Positions 47,620-57,021 of a stretch of 64,000 nucleotides of DNA are shown in pieces. Both the position numbers and the translations under genes were made by a program. Source of the DNA: Thioalkalivibrio versutus (GTDB lineage: Bacteria; Pseudomonadota; Gammaproteobacteria; Ectothiorhodospirales; Ectothiorhodospiraceae); assembly GCF_001999325.1 (NCBI RefSeq), contig NZ_MVAR01000007.1, positions 15,591 through 79,590 on the forward strand. The letters are read 5' to 3'. Numbering within the stretch: position 1 is the stretch's first letter; the number at the start of each line of letters is the position of its first letter. Under the pieces are notes generated by a model. The model worked only from the letters and a program-made list of their open reading frames with translations. It did no database searches and was not told the DNA's origin.

Positions 47620-48243
47620 ATGGGCATGAAGCAAGGCGTAATCGACTGGTTTGAGGGCGTGCCCGGCCCTACTGAAGACCAAGATCGACGCTGGCGTCGG
47701 GTGCGATGGGGGTTGGTGGGTGTCGCTGTGTTGGCGAAGGTTTTGTTGTGGTACGTCCTGTATTACATGGACGTGAATAACCCACCCACTTGGCTGAGTG
47801 TCCCGACCGAGTGGTTACTCGCCAACGTGCCGGCCGCTCAGGGACGTACCAATTTCGCTTATAATCTCAGAGATCAGATGCCTTACATATTCGCGATCGC
47901 ATTTTTTTATTCGATCTTGGTTGCGGCGTCTTTTTTATTCTTCAACCGCCGCCGCATGGTGGTTTTAGGAGTAGTAAGGATTATTGGTGAGGGTGTCTCT
48001 CCTAAGATAGCATTTGGTTTGCTTTTTGGATGGGTTCCGATGGTATTGATCGTCTATTTCGGGCTATATGCGTTTTCTTCTGACGTGACTCATTCCGCTG
48101 AAAAGATTGGCCTATCGAGTATGCAGGAGTGGTCTTTTGCGGTGATGATTTATTGGGTCCCAATGTACGGTTTAATTGGTGCAATACTGGGTCAGCATCT
48201 GGTGTTTTTTCGTGACGTCCTGGTCCGCACGCTGCGTGGCTAG
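47620..48243 (+). CDS. AT-rich four-helix membrane protein upstream of the RTX gene
   Basis: The 207-residue protein has a short cytoplasmic start, then about four hydrophobic helices (GLVGVAVLAKVLLWYVLYYM; YIFAIAFFYSILVAASFLFF; IAFGLLFGWVPMVLIVYFGL; FAVMIYWVPMYGLIGAILG). No family is recognised. Its codons are much AT-richer than those of the flanking GC-rich genes, as is the first part of the next gene, 29 bp downstream. That shared composition suggests both arrived together; a protective (immunity-like) or accessory role to the RTX protein is only a hypothesis. ATG 47620 and ATG 47626 are both possible starts. In 47346-47619 I see no gene, only a small CCCCCA/TGGGGG hairpin without T-tail. 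Confidence 0.65.
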   Translation: MGMKQGVIDWFEGVPGPTEDQDRRWRRVRWGLVGVAVLAKVLLWYVLYYMDVNNPPTWLSVPTEWLLANVPAAQGRTNFAYNLRDQMPYIFAIAFFYSILVAASFLFFNRRRMVVLGVVRIIGEGVSPKIAFGLLFGWVPMVLIVYFGLYAFSSDVTHSAEKIGLSSMQEWSFAVMIYWVPMYGLIGAILGQHLVFFRDVLVRTLRG

Positions 48244-48272
48244 GCTACATACTTTACAGGGAGGTAAAGAGC

Positions 48273-51200
48273 ATGTCCGATCATGATGATAGGCTTTGGT
48301 ATTATGACGATGAGGGGGTGTTGAACATTGTTGTTACCCCGAATCCACCTGATGAGTCTGATGATTCTTCGCCAAGCGGAACCGACGTCGTTAGTGTTAT
48401 ATCCTCGGCAAGCGATATATTTCTTAGTTCCCTTCAGGACGTTGGGAAGAAATTTGGGGGGATGTCAAACGACGATCTGAAATCATTCAGAGCGTTTTCG
48501 TACACGCGGGCCGGTGTTTTGAACATTATACATCTTGGCATAGCTGCAGCGGAAGGCGACTCGTCAAAAGTCGCTAAGGTTGCGACGAGCATTGCGGTTG
48601 GGGTGGCTGTCTCCGCCGGGACGGGTGTTGTGTTAGCCGGGGTATTCCCTGTGGCTGCTACAGCTGCCATCGCGGCTACGGTAGGTGCCGTTGCTGGGCA
48701 TTTTGCAGCGGAATGGTTGAAAGATGAGCGGGTTACCGATTGGCTGCGAGATAATCTGAATTCGATCAATGATAAGATTGATGCTGCGACCGAATGGTTC
48801 GGGGATCAATGGGATCGCGTGACGGAAGGCGTTGCAGACGTCTTTGAGAGGACCAAAGAGGCGGTGGCGGATACGTGGGACGATTCGGTGGATTGGGCCC
48901 AGGCAGCGGCCGATGCGGTTCGGGATATGGTGCGGTCTGCTTGGGGCTTCTGGACCAATAACTTCATCAATGACGTGCGAGACTTCTTCAACCGCGGCGA
49001 ATCCCACGCCTCCCCCATCATCCTGGACCTGGACGGCAACGGTATCTCCACGCTCGGTCTGGAGGCCGGGGTGCAGTTCGATCACAACGGCGACGGGTTT
49101 GCGCAGGCGACCGGCTGGGTGGGGCCTGCGGATGCGCTGCTGGCGATGGACCTGACCGGGAACGAAGAGATCGAGACCGGCAGCGAGTTGTTCGGCAATG
49201 CCAGCGAGATTGAGGAAGGCGTGACCGCCATGAACGGCTTCGAGGCGCTGGCGATCCACGACACCAACGGCAATGGCCGCATCGACCCGGGCGACGAGGC
49301 CTGGGGCGACCTGCGCCTGTGGCAGGACACCAACGGCAACGGCGAGGTCGACGACGGTGAACTGTTGACCCTGGACGAAGTCGGCATCGGTTCCATCGAT
49401 CTGGGCTACACCAACTCCACCTACGTGGATGAGCATGGCAACGAACATCGCCAGATCGGCCGGTTCGAGTGGGCGGACGGCCGCGAAGGCGAGGCCACGG
49501 ACGTGTGGTTCATCCAGGACACCGCGCAGACCGAGGCGCGCGAGCGCCTGGACGTGCCGGAAGACATCGCCACCCTGCCCGACCTAATGGGCTACGGCGA
49601 GGTGCATGATCTGCATCAGGCGCTGGTGCGGGACGACAGCGGCCAGCTCCGCGAGCAGGTCGAGGCCTTTATGGCCGAGACGGACGTGAAGGCTCGTGAA
49701 GCCCGCATGGAGAACCTGCTGTACGAGTGGGCGGGCGTCAGTGACGTGGACCCGGAGGGCCGGGGCTCCCATATCGACGGGCGCAAGGTCGCCACCCTGG
49801 AGGCGTTTCTGGGGCGGGAGTTCCGCCAGCATGGCAGCCCCGACCCGAGGGTCATGGCTTCGGGTGAGCTGCGCGCCGGCTTCGACATTCTGCAGACGAC
49901 CATGTACGGGCAGATGATGCGCCAGACCCATCTGGCGCCCTATCTGGAAGGGATGGACCTGGTCTTCGATGAAGACGGTATCCGCATCGACTTCGCGGGC
50001 ACCACGGAGGCCCTGCAGCAGCAGTTCGATGCGGACCCGGCCCGTGGCGTGGCGGACCTTCTGGAACTGCAGCGCGCGACCGGCGAACAGCTCTCGCCCA
50101 TGGGCTTCGACAGCCATGGCGTGCTGCGCGACTGGCTCGCGCAGGCAGGTGATGATCCGGCGGTGCAGGATGCCCTGGCCGACTTCGGCTGGGACGGGGT
50201 GCGCGCCGACGGTGAAGGTACGGCCGCCTCCGAGATCGTGTTTGGGGGCAACGACGGTGCGGAGCTTACCGCCGGTTCCGGCGGCGACTGGCTGCTGGGC
50301 GGTGATGGCGATGACGTGCTGCAGGCCGGCTCGGGCAACGACATCCTGTATGGCGGTGCCGGCAACAACACCTACCGTTTCGATGTCGGCCAGGGCCACA
50401 ACACGATTATCGAGATGCACGGCGACAGCGGCCACAGCGTGCTGGAGTTCGGCCCGGAGATTCGCGCCGGCGATCTGGACATCCGCGCCGAGGGCAGTTC
50501 GCTGGTGCTGGCGCACAGCAACGGTCGTGACAGCATCACCATCGAAAACTGGTTCGGCAGTGCCGATGCCGAGCGCCACCGTATCAACACCCTGCGCTTC
50601 GCGGATGGCCACAGCTTCGACCTGTCCCTGCTACAGCTCGGCTCGACCCAGGGCGACGAGCTGACCGGCGGGACGGAGAACGCCATCCTGGTGGGCAATG
50701 AAGGCGAAAACACCCTGACCGGTGGCTCCGGCGACAACTGGTTGCACGGCGGTCGGGATGCTGACGTGCTGGTGGGTGGCGAAGGCGACAACCTGTTCGT
50801 GGTCCGGCACCGGGATGATCAGGTGATCGCGGAATCGGCGGATGGCATCAACACCGTGCAGTCGCACGTGTCGTTCACCCTGTCCGACAACCTCCACAAC
50901 CTGACGCTGCTGGGCCGTAGCGGGGTCAACGCCACCGGCAACGAACTGGACAACGTCCTGATCGGGAACTCCGGCAGCAACCGGCTCGACGGGGTCGCGG
51001 GTGCCAACACCATGATCGGCGGCCGCGGCAACAACACCTACGTGGTGCACAGCACCGACGACGTGGTGATCGAGCAGCCGGGCGAGGGGAACGACACCGT
51101 CCAGTCCCACATCGACTACGTCCTGCCCGACAACGTGGAGAACCTGCACCTGCTGGGCAGCGAGGATCTTAATGGCACGGGCAACGAGCTGAACAACGAG

Positions 51201-52736
51201 CTCATCGGCAACACCGGCAACACCGGCGACAACGTGCTGCACGGCGTGGCGGGCAACAACTACATCGATGGTCGTGGCGGCGCCAACGTCATGATTGGCG
51301 GTGCCGGCGACGACACCTATGTGGTGCGCAGCGACGACGACCTGGTGATCGAACAGCCCGGCGAGGGCAACGACACCGTGCACTCGTACATCGATTATGT
51401 CCTGCCGGACAGCGTGAACAACCTGACACTGATGGGCGGCGCGGATCTGGATGGCACGGGCAACACGCTGGACAACGTGATCACCGGCAACACCGGCGAC
51501 AACGTGCTGAATGGCGTGGAGGGCGACAACTACATCGACGGCCGCGCCGGTGCCAATATCATGATCGGCGGCGCGGGCGACGACATCTACGTGGTCAACA
51601 GCGAGGACGACGTGGTGATCGAACAGTCCGGCGAGGGCCACGACACCATCCGGTCCTCGGTGACCTACGCCCTTCCCGACAATGTGGAGGATCTGATCCT
51701 CACCGGTTGGGCCGATATCGACGGGACCGGCAACGAGCTGGACAACTACATCCAGGGCAACAATGGCGACAACGTTCTCAACGGCGTGGCCGGCGCGAAC
51801 GTGATGGCCGGTGGCCGGGGCGACAACACCTACATCCTCAACAGCGAGGAGGACGTGGTCATCGAAAAGCCGAACCAGGGCAACGACACGGTGATCAGCC
51901 CCTTCGACTACACCCTGCCGGACAACGTGGAGAACCTGACGCTAGTGGGCGATGCCCGGGTCGGGCGCGGCAACGACGAGGACAACATCATCATCGGCAC
52001 GGAACGCCCCAATCACCTCTACGGCGTCAGCGGCAACAACGTGCTGGTGGGCGGCAGCCGCTCCGCCAACTTCCTGTACGGGGGTGACGGGGACAACACG
52101 TACGTGGTCAGCAACCCGGGCACGAAGGTGATCGCGCAGGAAGGTGGTGGCACGGATACCGTGAAGGCGGAGACCCACTTCCGGCTGCCCGATCACGTGG
52201 AGAACCTTACCCTGACCGGGGACGGTGACTATTGGGGCCGGGGCAACGAGCTCGACAACACCCTGATCGGCAACGACGGCGACAATGTCCTGCGCGGCGA
52301 GGGTGGTGACAACTTCATCCACGGCGGTCGCGGTAGCAATGTCCTGTACGGTGGCGCGGGCAGCGATACCTATTTCTTCGAGCGCGGAGACGGGCACGAC
52401 CGGATCGTCGAGCGCGCCCGCGACCCGGGAGAGGACACCCTGCTCCTGGGCGAGGATATCGCGGCGGACCAGCTCTGGTTCCGCCAGGACGGTCGCGACC
52501 TGGCCGTGGAGGTGATCGGCACGGATGACCGCGTCACGGTGGATGCGTGGTTTGGTCCGCAGGGCGAGACCCTGGATCAGGTGGAACTCTCAAGCGGTGA
52601 GGTATTGGCGGCGTCCGAGGTCAACAAGCTGGTGCAGGCTATGGCCGCGTTCGACCCGCCGAGTGCGGACGAGACCCGCATCCCCGAGGCGTACCGGGAG
52701 CAGCTCCAGCCCGTGGTCGCTTCCGCGTGGCAATGA
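48273..52736 (+). CDS. Large RTX (hemolysin-type calcium-binding) protein with AT-rich N-terminal module
   Basis: The 1487-residue protein is the likely substrate of the adjoining type I secretion genes. Residues 1 to about 245 come from AT-rich DNA and include a long Gly/Ala hydrophobic stretch (about 103-147, for example AVGVAVSAGTGVVLAGVFPV) and an amphipathic Trp-rich helical part. From about 247 (SPIILDLDGNGISTLGLEAG) the DNA is GC-rich; EF-hand-like loops follow (DTNGNGRIDPGDEAWGDL; DTNGNGEVDDGEL), then the region shared with the short paralogue, then about seven tandem 80-95-residue RTX units (about 798-1390). The C-terminal ~100 residues have the acidic and hydrophobic make-up of T1SS signals. 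GGGAGG precedes ATG 48273. Confidence 0.88.
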   Translation: MSDHDDRLWYYDDEGVLNIVVTPNPPDESDDSSPSGTDVVSVISSASDIFLSSLQDVGKKFGGMSNDDLKSFRAFSYTRAGVLNIIHLGIAAAEGDSSKVAKVATSIAVGVAVSAGTGVVLAGVFPVAATAAIAATVGAVAGHFAAEWLKDERVTDWLRDNLNSINDKIDAATEWFGDQWDRVTEGVADVFERTKEAVADTWDDSVDWAQAAADAVRDMVRSAWGFWTNNFINDVRDFFNRGESHASPIILDLDGNGISTLGLEAGVQFDHNGDGFAQATGWVGPADALLAMDLTGNEEIETGSELFGNASEIEEGVTAMNGFEALAIHDTNGNGRIDPGDEAWGDLRLWQDTNGNGEVDDGELLTLDEVGIGSIDLGYTNSTYVDEHGNEHRQIGRFEWADGREGEATDVWFIQDTAQTEARERLDVPEDIATLPDLMGYGEVHDLHQALVRDDSGQLREQVEAFMAETDVKAREARMENLLYEWAGVSDVDPEGRGSHIDGRKVATLEAFLGREFRQHGSPDPRVMASGELRAGFDILQTTMYGQMMRQTHLAPYLEGMDLVFDEDGIRIDFAGTTEALQQQFDADPARGVADLLELQRATGEQLSPMGFDSHGVLRDWLAQAGDDPAVQDALADFGWDGVRADGEGTAASEIVFGGNDGAELTAGSGGDWLLGGDGDDVLQAGSGNDILYGGAGNNTYRFDVGQGHNTIIEMHGDSGHSVLEFGPEIRAGDLDIRAEGSSLVLAHSNGRDSITIENWFGSADAERHRINTLRFADGHSFDLSLLQLGSTQGDELTGGTENAILVGNEGENTLTGGSGDNWLHGGRDADVLVGGEGDNLFVVRHRDDQVIAESADGINTVQSHVSFTLSDNLHNLTLLGRSGVNATGNELDNVLIGNSGSNRLDGVAGANTMIGGRGNNTYVVHSTDDVVIEQPGEGNDTVQSHIDYVLPDNVENLHLLGSEDLNGTGNELNNELIGNTGNTGDNVLHGVAGNNYIDGRGGANVMIGGAGDDTYVVRSDDDLVIEQPGEGNDTVHSYIDYVLPDSVNNLTLMGGADLDGTGNTLDNVITGNTGDNVLNGVEGDNYIDGRAGANIMIGGAGDDIYVVNSEDDVVIEQSGEGHDTIRSSVTYALPDNVEDLILTGWADIDGTGNELDNYIQGNNGDNVLNGVAGANVMAGGRGDNTYILNSEEDVVIEKPNQGNDTVISPFDYTLPDNVENLTLVGDARVGRGNDEDNIIIGTERPNHLYGVSGNNVLVGGSRSANFLYGGDGDNTYVVSNPGTKVIAQEGGGTDTVKAETHFRLPDHVENLTLTGDGDYWGRGNELDNTLIGNDGDNVLRGEGGDNFIHGGRGSNVLYGGAGSDTYFFERGDGHDRIVERARDPGEDTLLLGEDIAADQLWFRQDGRDLAVEVIGTDDRVTVDAWFGPQGETLDQVELSSGEVLAASEVNKLVQAMAAFDPPSADETRIPEAYREQLQPVVASAWQ
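50667..52330 (+). repeat. Tandem RTX-encoding repeats
   Basis: Six to seven in-frame units of roughly 240-285 bp each encode the pattern IGN-GDN-L-GV-G, MIGG-GDDTYVV, DDVVIEQPGEGNDTV, LPDNVENLTL and GTGNELDN. Neighbouring units are similar enough at DNA level for slippage or recombination, so copy number may vary between strains. This is coding sequence, not a CRISPR array. Confidence 0.85.
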
Positions 52737-52750
52737 AGCGGTAGCCACCC

Positions 52751-52827
52751 GCGGGGCCGGTTCTTCGCGGCCGCCCCGCTTTTCCAGTTCAACTCCGGCG
52801 GCCCGATTAAGCGGGCCGCCGGCTTTT
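52751..52827 (+). terminator. Two successive hairpins after the RTX gene
   Basis: The first (52751-52783) pairs GCGGGG with CCCCGC and ends in TTTT. The second (52795-52827) pairs CCGGCGGCCCG with CGGGCCGCCGG and ends in CTTTT. They could reduce read-through from the RTX gene into the transporter genes, giving more substrate than transporter. Confidence 0.75.
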
Positions 52828-52872
52828 GCATGTCCCCGGCACGGATGCCGGTGACGGATCAAGCGAGGCAGC

Positions 52873-55026
52873 ATGGATTCGCCAGGGAAGGCCGCCCCGG
52901 ACCCGCACGACGAGAACGGGGCCCTCGACACAGGACTGACCGCGCTGGCGATGCTGGCGCAGTATCACGGGGTGCCGGCCAACCCGGCGCAGCTGCGCCA
53001 TGAGTTTGCCCCGGATGGTCAGCCATTCGATTTCGATCGCATCCTGCACGGTGCACGGCATCTGGGGCTCAAGGCCAAGCGGGTCCGGACGAAACTAGCG
53101 CGGCTCGAGCACACGCCCCTGCCCGCGATCGCTCAGGCTACCGACGGGCGCTTTTTCGTGTTGGCGCGCGTCGGCGAGCAGGGCGTATTGGTGCAGCACC
53201 CTGGCCGGGGACAGGCGGAGCGAATGTCCTGGGAGGCGCTAGAAGAGCTGTGGTCCGGCGAGCTGGTCCTGCTCACCTCCCGGGCCTTGCTCAGGGCGGA
53301 ACTGGGCAAGTTCGACTTCACCTGGTTCGTCCCGGCGCTGGTCAAGCACCGCAAGCTGCTGGGCGAGGTGATGCTCGCCTCGTTTTTCCTCCAGATCTTT
53401 GCCCTGGTCACGCCGCTGTTCTTCCAGGTGGTGATGGACAAGGTGCTGGTCCATCGCAGCCTGACCACGCTGGATGTGTTGGCGATCGGCCTGCTGGCGG
53501 TGATGGTCTTCGAGGTGGTGCTGTCCGGGTTGCGCAGTTATATCCTGGCGCACACCGCCAGCCGCATCGATGTCGAGCTCGGGGCGAGCCTGTTTCGCCA
53601 CCTGATCCACCTGCCCATGGGCTATTTCGAGTCACGTCGAGTCGGGGACTCGGTGGCCCGCGTGCGGGAGCTTGAAAACATCCGCGAATTCCTGACCGGC
53701 AATGCGCTGACGCTGGTGCTGGACCTGTTGTTTTCGGTCGTCTTCATCGCCGTGATGCTGCTCTACAGCGGGTGGCTGACGCTGATCGTGATCGCCTCGC
53801 TCCCGCTGTACGTACTGATCTCGGTGCTGATCACGCCACCGCTGCGGGCGCGCCTGCACGAGAAGTTCAACCGCGGGGCCGAGAACCAGGCCTTCCTGGT
53901 CGAGAGCATCAACGGCATCGACACCCTCAAGACCATGGCGGTGGAGCCGCAGACCACCAAGAAATGGGACGAGCAGCTGGCGGGCTATGTCTCGGCCGGG
54001 CTGCACACCACACGTCTGTCGACCATCGCCCGCGAGTTGATCTCGCTGGTGGGCAAGCTGGTCACGGTGGGTACGTTGTGGCTCGGGGCCCGCCTGGTCA
54101 TCGAGGGGGACCTGACCGTCGGCCAGCTGATCGCCTTCAACATGCTGGCGGCCCGCGTGGCACAACCCATCATGCGGCTAGCCAATATGTGGACCGACTT
54201 CCAGCAGGTGGGGATCTCCATGCAGCGTCTTGGCGACATCCTCAACGCGCCGACCGAGTCCTCGTTCGCCAACCGCAGCAACCTGCCGCGTCTGGAGGGG
54301 CGCATCGAGTTCGATCAGGTGCATTTCCGTTACCGGCCCGACGGCCCCGAGGTGCTGCGCGGGCTCAGCCTGGAGATCCCGCCCGGCCAAGTGCTGGGCG
54401 TGGTGGGTCGCTCGGGCTCGGGCAAGAGCACGCTCGCCAAACTGATGGCGCGGATGTACGTCCCCGAACGCGGGCGCGTGCTGGTGGACGGGACCGACCT
54501 GGCGGTGGCCGAGATCAGCTCGCTGCGCCGCCAGATCGGGGTCGTGCAACAGGAGAACATGCTCTTCAACCGGTCGATTCGCGAGAACATCGCCCTGGCC
54601 AGTCCGGGCGCATCGCTGGAGCAGGTGATGACCGCCGCCCGCCAGGCGGGCGCGCATGACTTCATCCTGGAAACGCCCGAGGGATATGACACAACCGTGG
54701 GTGAGCACGGCTCCAGCCTCTCCGGCGGGCAGCGCCAGCGCATTGCGATCGCCCGGGCGCTGATGAACGATCCCCGCATCCTGATCTTCGACGAGGCCAC
54801 GAGCGCGCTGGACTACGAGTCGGAGCGGCTCATTCAGCAGAACATGCAGCACATTGCGCGCGGGCGCACGGTCATCATTATTGCGCACCGGTTGAGCGCG
54901 GTACGCCGTAGCGATCGCATCATTGCCATGGAGCACGGCCAGATCATCGAGTCCGGTAGCCATGACGAACTGGCGGGGCGCGAGGGCGGCTTTTATGCGG
55001 GTCTGCTGCGCATGCAGCGAGAGTGA
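52873..55026 (+). CDS. Type I secretion ABC transporter, HlyB/LssB type
   Basis: This 717-residue inner-membrane exporter would power secretion of the RTX protein. It begins with a C39-like domain (about 1-140) in which the position of the peptidase Cys is occupied otherwise (GALDTGLTALAMLAQYHGV), so it should bind the substrate without cleaving it. Six transmembrane helices follow (about 160-430), and then the ATPase: Walker A VVGRSGSGKSTLAK, signature LSGGQRQRIAIARAL, Walker B ILIFDEATSALDYESE and the switch His in IIAHRLSAV. The adaptor gene overlaps or abuts its stop. Confidence 0.95.
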   Translation: MDSPGKAAPDPHDENGALDTGLTALAMLAQYHGVPANPAQLRHEFAPDGQPFDFDRILHGARHLGLKAKRVRTKLARLEHTPLPAIAQATDGRFFVLARVGEQGVLVQHPGRGQAERMSWEALEELWSGELVLLTSRALLRAELGKFDFTWFVPALVKHRKLLGEVMLASFFLQIFALVTPLFFQVVMDKVLVHRSLTTLDVLAIGLLAVMVFEVVLSGLRSYILAHTASRIDVELGASLFRHLIHLPMGYFESRRVGDSVARVRELENIREFLTGNALTLVLDLLFSVVFIAVMLLYSGWLTLIVIASLPLYVLISVLITPPLRARLHEKFNRGAENQAFLVESINGIDTLKTMAVEPQTTKKWDEQLAGYVSAGLHTTRLSTIARELISLVGKLVTVGTLWLGARLVIEGDLTVGQLIAFNMLAARVAQPIMRLANMWTDFQQVGISMQRLGDILNAPTESSFANRSNLPRLEGRIEFDQVHFRYRPDGPEVLRGLSLEIPPGQVLGVVGRSGSGKSTLAKLMARMYVPERGRVLVDGTDLAVAEISSLRRQIGVVQQENMLFNRSIRENIALASPGASLEQVMTAARQAGAHDFILETPEGYDTTVGEHGSSLSGGQRQRIAIARALMNDPRILIFDEATSALDYESERLIQQNMQHIARGRTVIIIAHRLSAVRRSDRIIAMEHGQIIESGSHDELAGREGGFYAGLLRMQRE

Positions 55027-55034
55027 GGGACGGC

Positions 55035-56459
55035 ATGGGCATTCTGCGCAAGGCCTGGGGTGACCTGGGAGGACGCTATCGACGGGTATTCGCCCGTGCC
55101 TGGGCGCGGCGGCGGGAAATGGATCCGCCGCGCCGCCAGACACACGAGCATGAGTTCATGCCCGCGGCCCTCTCCCTGCAGGAGACGCCCGTGCATCCAC
55201 TGCCCCGGGTGATTGTCGGCGCCATCCTTTTGCTGGCGGTACTCGCGCTGATCTGGGCGACCCTGGGGCGCATGGACATCGTGGCGGTTGCCGAGGGCCG
55301 AGTGGTACCGGATGGACGTACCCAGACGATCCAGGCTACCGAGACGGCCAGCGTGCATGCTATCCACGTGCGCGACGGCCAGCGCGTGAAGGCGGGAGAG
55401 ATCCTGATCGAGCTGGATCCGACCCTGCCCGGGGCCGATCTGGAGCGCCTGGGCGTTGAGTATCGTTCCACGCGACTCACCGCCGCGCGGTCGGAGGCCT
55501 TTCTCGAAGCCCTGGAGGCGGAGGAAGGAATCCCGCTTCTCAACACCGGCTACCCCGTCCCGGAAAACGCAAGGCGGCTCGAGGAGCGCGTGCTGGTCGG
55601 GCATGTCCACCACTACCGTGCACGGATCCAGCAACTCCAGGCGGAAACGGCCCGGCGTCAGCAGGAGGTGGAGGCGACCCGGGCGATGGTGATCAGCCTG
55701 GAAAACACCCTGCCCATCATCCGCCGTCGCAGCGAGGATTTTCGCCAGTTATCCGACCAGGGGTTGGCCGCGGCGCACGAACAACTGGAGCTGGAACAGA
55801 ACTACATCGAGACGACGCATCAACTGATCGCCCAGCGCGCGCGCCTGGCCGAGGCGGAAGCGGCGCTGCACGAAGTCCGGGAACAACGCGAGGCCTTGCG
55901 CGCGGAGAGTCGTCGTGAGGCGCTGGATATTCTGCACCGGGCGCGTTCGGACGCCGAGTCGCTGCGCCAGGACCTGATCAAGGCGCGCCGCCTGGACGAA
56001 CTGACCCGCCTGCGGGCCCCCGTGGATGGCACGGTCGAGCAACTGGCGGTGCACACGGTGGGTGGGGTCGTGGAGCCAGCCCGTCCGTTGATGGTCGTGG
56101 TTCCCGAGGACGGGGCCGTCGAAGTCGAGGCCACCCTGCCCAACAAGGACATCGGCTTTGTCCGGGCCGGCCAGGAGGCCGAGGTCAAGCTGCAGACGTT
56201 CCCCTATACCAAGTACGGCACCATCGACGGTGTGGTGACGGACGTCTCGCAGGATGCGGTGCAGGACGAGCAACAGGGACTGGTCTTTGTGGTACGTGTC
56301 CGCCTGGAGCAGGACACCGTGGATGTCCATGGCGAGGCGGTGCGCATCGCACCGGGCATGATGGCGACGGTCGAGATCAAGATCGGTTACCGCCGGATCA
56401 TCGAGTACTTCCTCGCGCCGTTGCTGCGCGCCGCCAACGAGAGCCTGGGGGAGCGCTAG
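55035..56459 (+). CDS. Type I secretion membrane fusion protein, HlyD family
   Basis: The 474-residue periplasmic adaptor links the ABC exporter to an outer-membrane TolC, which is not in the window. A cytoplasmic N-terminus precedes one transmembrane helix (about 56-76; VGAILLLAVLALIWATLGRM), a lipoyl half-motif (VHAIHVRDGQRVKAGEILIE), a long coiled-coil hairpin (about 170-325) and the second half-motif (RLRAPVDGTVEQLAVHTVGG) with a beta-barrel. I prefer ATG 55035, with GAGGGA upstream; GTG 55023 overlapping the transporter stop is the alternative. The TAG stop lies inside the terminal inverted repeat of the downstream element. Confidence 0.94.
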   Translation: MGILRKAWGDLGGRYRRVFARAWARRREMDPPRRQTHEHEFMPAALSLQETPVHPLPRVIVGAILLLAVLALIWATLGRMDIVAVAEGRVVPDGRTQTIQATETASVHAIHVRDGQRVKAGEILIELDPTLPGADLERLGVEYRSTRLTAARSEAFLEALEAEEGIPLLNTGYPVPENARRLEERVLVGHVHHYRARIQQLQAETARRQQEVEATRAMVISLENTLPIIRRRSEDFRQLSDQGLAAAHEQLELEQNYIETTHQLIAQRARLAEAEAALHEVREQREALRAESRREALDILHRARSDAESLRQDLIKARRLDELTRLRAPVDGTVEQLAVHTVGGVVEPARPLMVVVPEDGAVEVEATLPNKDIGFVRAGQEAEVKLQTFPYTKYGTIDGVVTDVSQDAVQDEQQGLVFVVRVRLEQDTVDVHGEAVRIAPGMMATVEIKIGYRRIIEYFLAPLLRAANESLGER

Positions 56460-56743
56460 GGAGACGCTGATTGAATCGCGCGCTCGCGCTCGAGTCGCTT
56501 TTGCGTGCGCACAAGGCGCGGTGACTGCCGTGCAGTCATTCTGCACAAGGGAGCAGCAACGCCGTGCGCGCGCAAAAGCGGCCGAGCCCGCTCTTTCAAT
56601 CACTTGTCGGGTTGGTGCCCCCTGTTCCCCGATCCTTCGTTGCGCCGCTTGCGGGTAGAACCACTACGCGCTGCACGACGCGCCTTGTCTCGGAAAACAG
56701 GGGGCACCAACGCGAGCGCGCGATTCAATCAGCGTCTCCCTAG
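56456..56743. repeat. 288-bp nested inverted-repeat element (MITE-like)
   Basis: The ends are perfect 33-bp inverted repeats (56456-56488 and 56711-56743) beginning CTAGGGAGACGCTGATTG. Inside are two more fold-back pairs. On the left, CGCTTTTGCG (56496-56505) pairs with CGCAAAAGCG (56571-56580), and TGATTGAA (56468-56475) with TTCAATCA (56595-56602). On the right, a 16-bp pair lies at 56611-56626 and 56696-56711. I find no convincing coding sequence inside. The layout suggests a non-autonomous mobile element or a composite of two hairpin repeats; the hlyD-type gene stops within its left end. Confidence 0.85.
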
Positions 56744-57021
56744 GCGATAGGGCGGCATCGCATGATGGAAACGTTCGTGTTGGAGTCGGTCTGTGTACTG
56801 ACAGGGCACGGTTAATGATCTGTCACCGCGCTGTATGGGCGAGCTGCAAAGCGATCAGCGTCCCATTGGGTTAGTTGCGGGGTTGTAATGCCCACAAGCG
56901 ATACATGCTCGGCTTGGCTCTCATCGCTGCCCAGTGTCGTGAGGATGGGCTGAGTCCCTTCTCTGGAGTCAGATTGCCGCCGGTTTTTGTGCGCGGGGCA
57001 TTGTTTGTGCGAAGGGAGCGA
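56744..57021. other. Non-coding stretch with no recognised feature
   Basis: Between the inverted-repeat element and the sugar-kinase gene I see no gene with plausible codon use, no tRNA and no clear terminator. Base composition is more even than in neighbouring genes. Confidence 0.5.

Noticed and set aside
50631-51641. 336-codon minus-strand frame within the RTX gene
   Set aside because: Antisense of the tandem repeats, so its own regular Val/His-rich pattern is a by-product.
50667-52330. Regularly spaced repeats that could suggest a CRISPR array
   Set aside because: Units are too long, in-frame, and encode typical RTX motifs; no cas genes are present.
52873-53290. Active C39 bacteriocin-type leader peptidase in the ABC transporter
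   Set aside because: The catalytic Cys position is not Cys, so this is the non-cleaving HlyB/LssB type; a bacteriocin exporter is unlikely.
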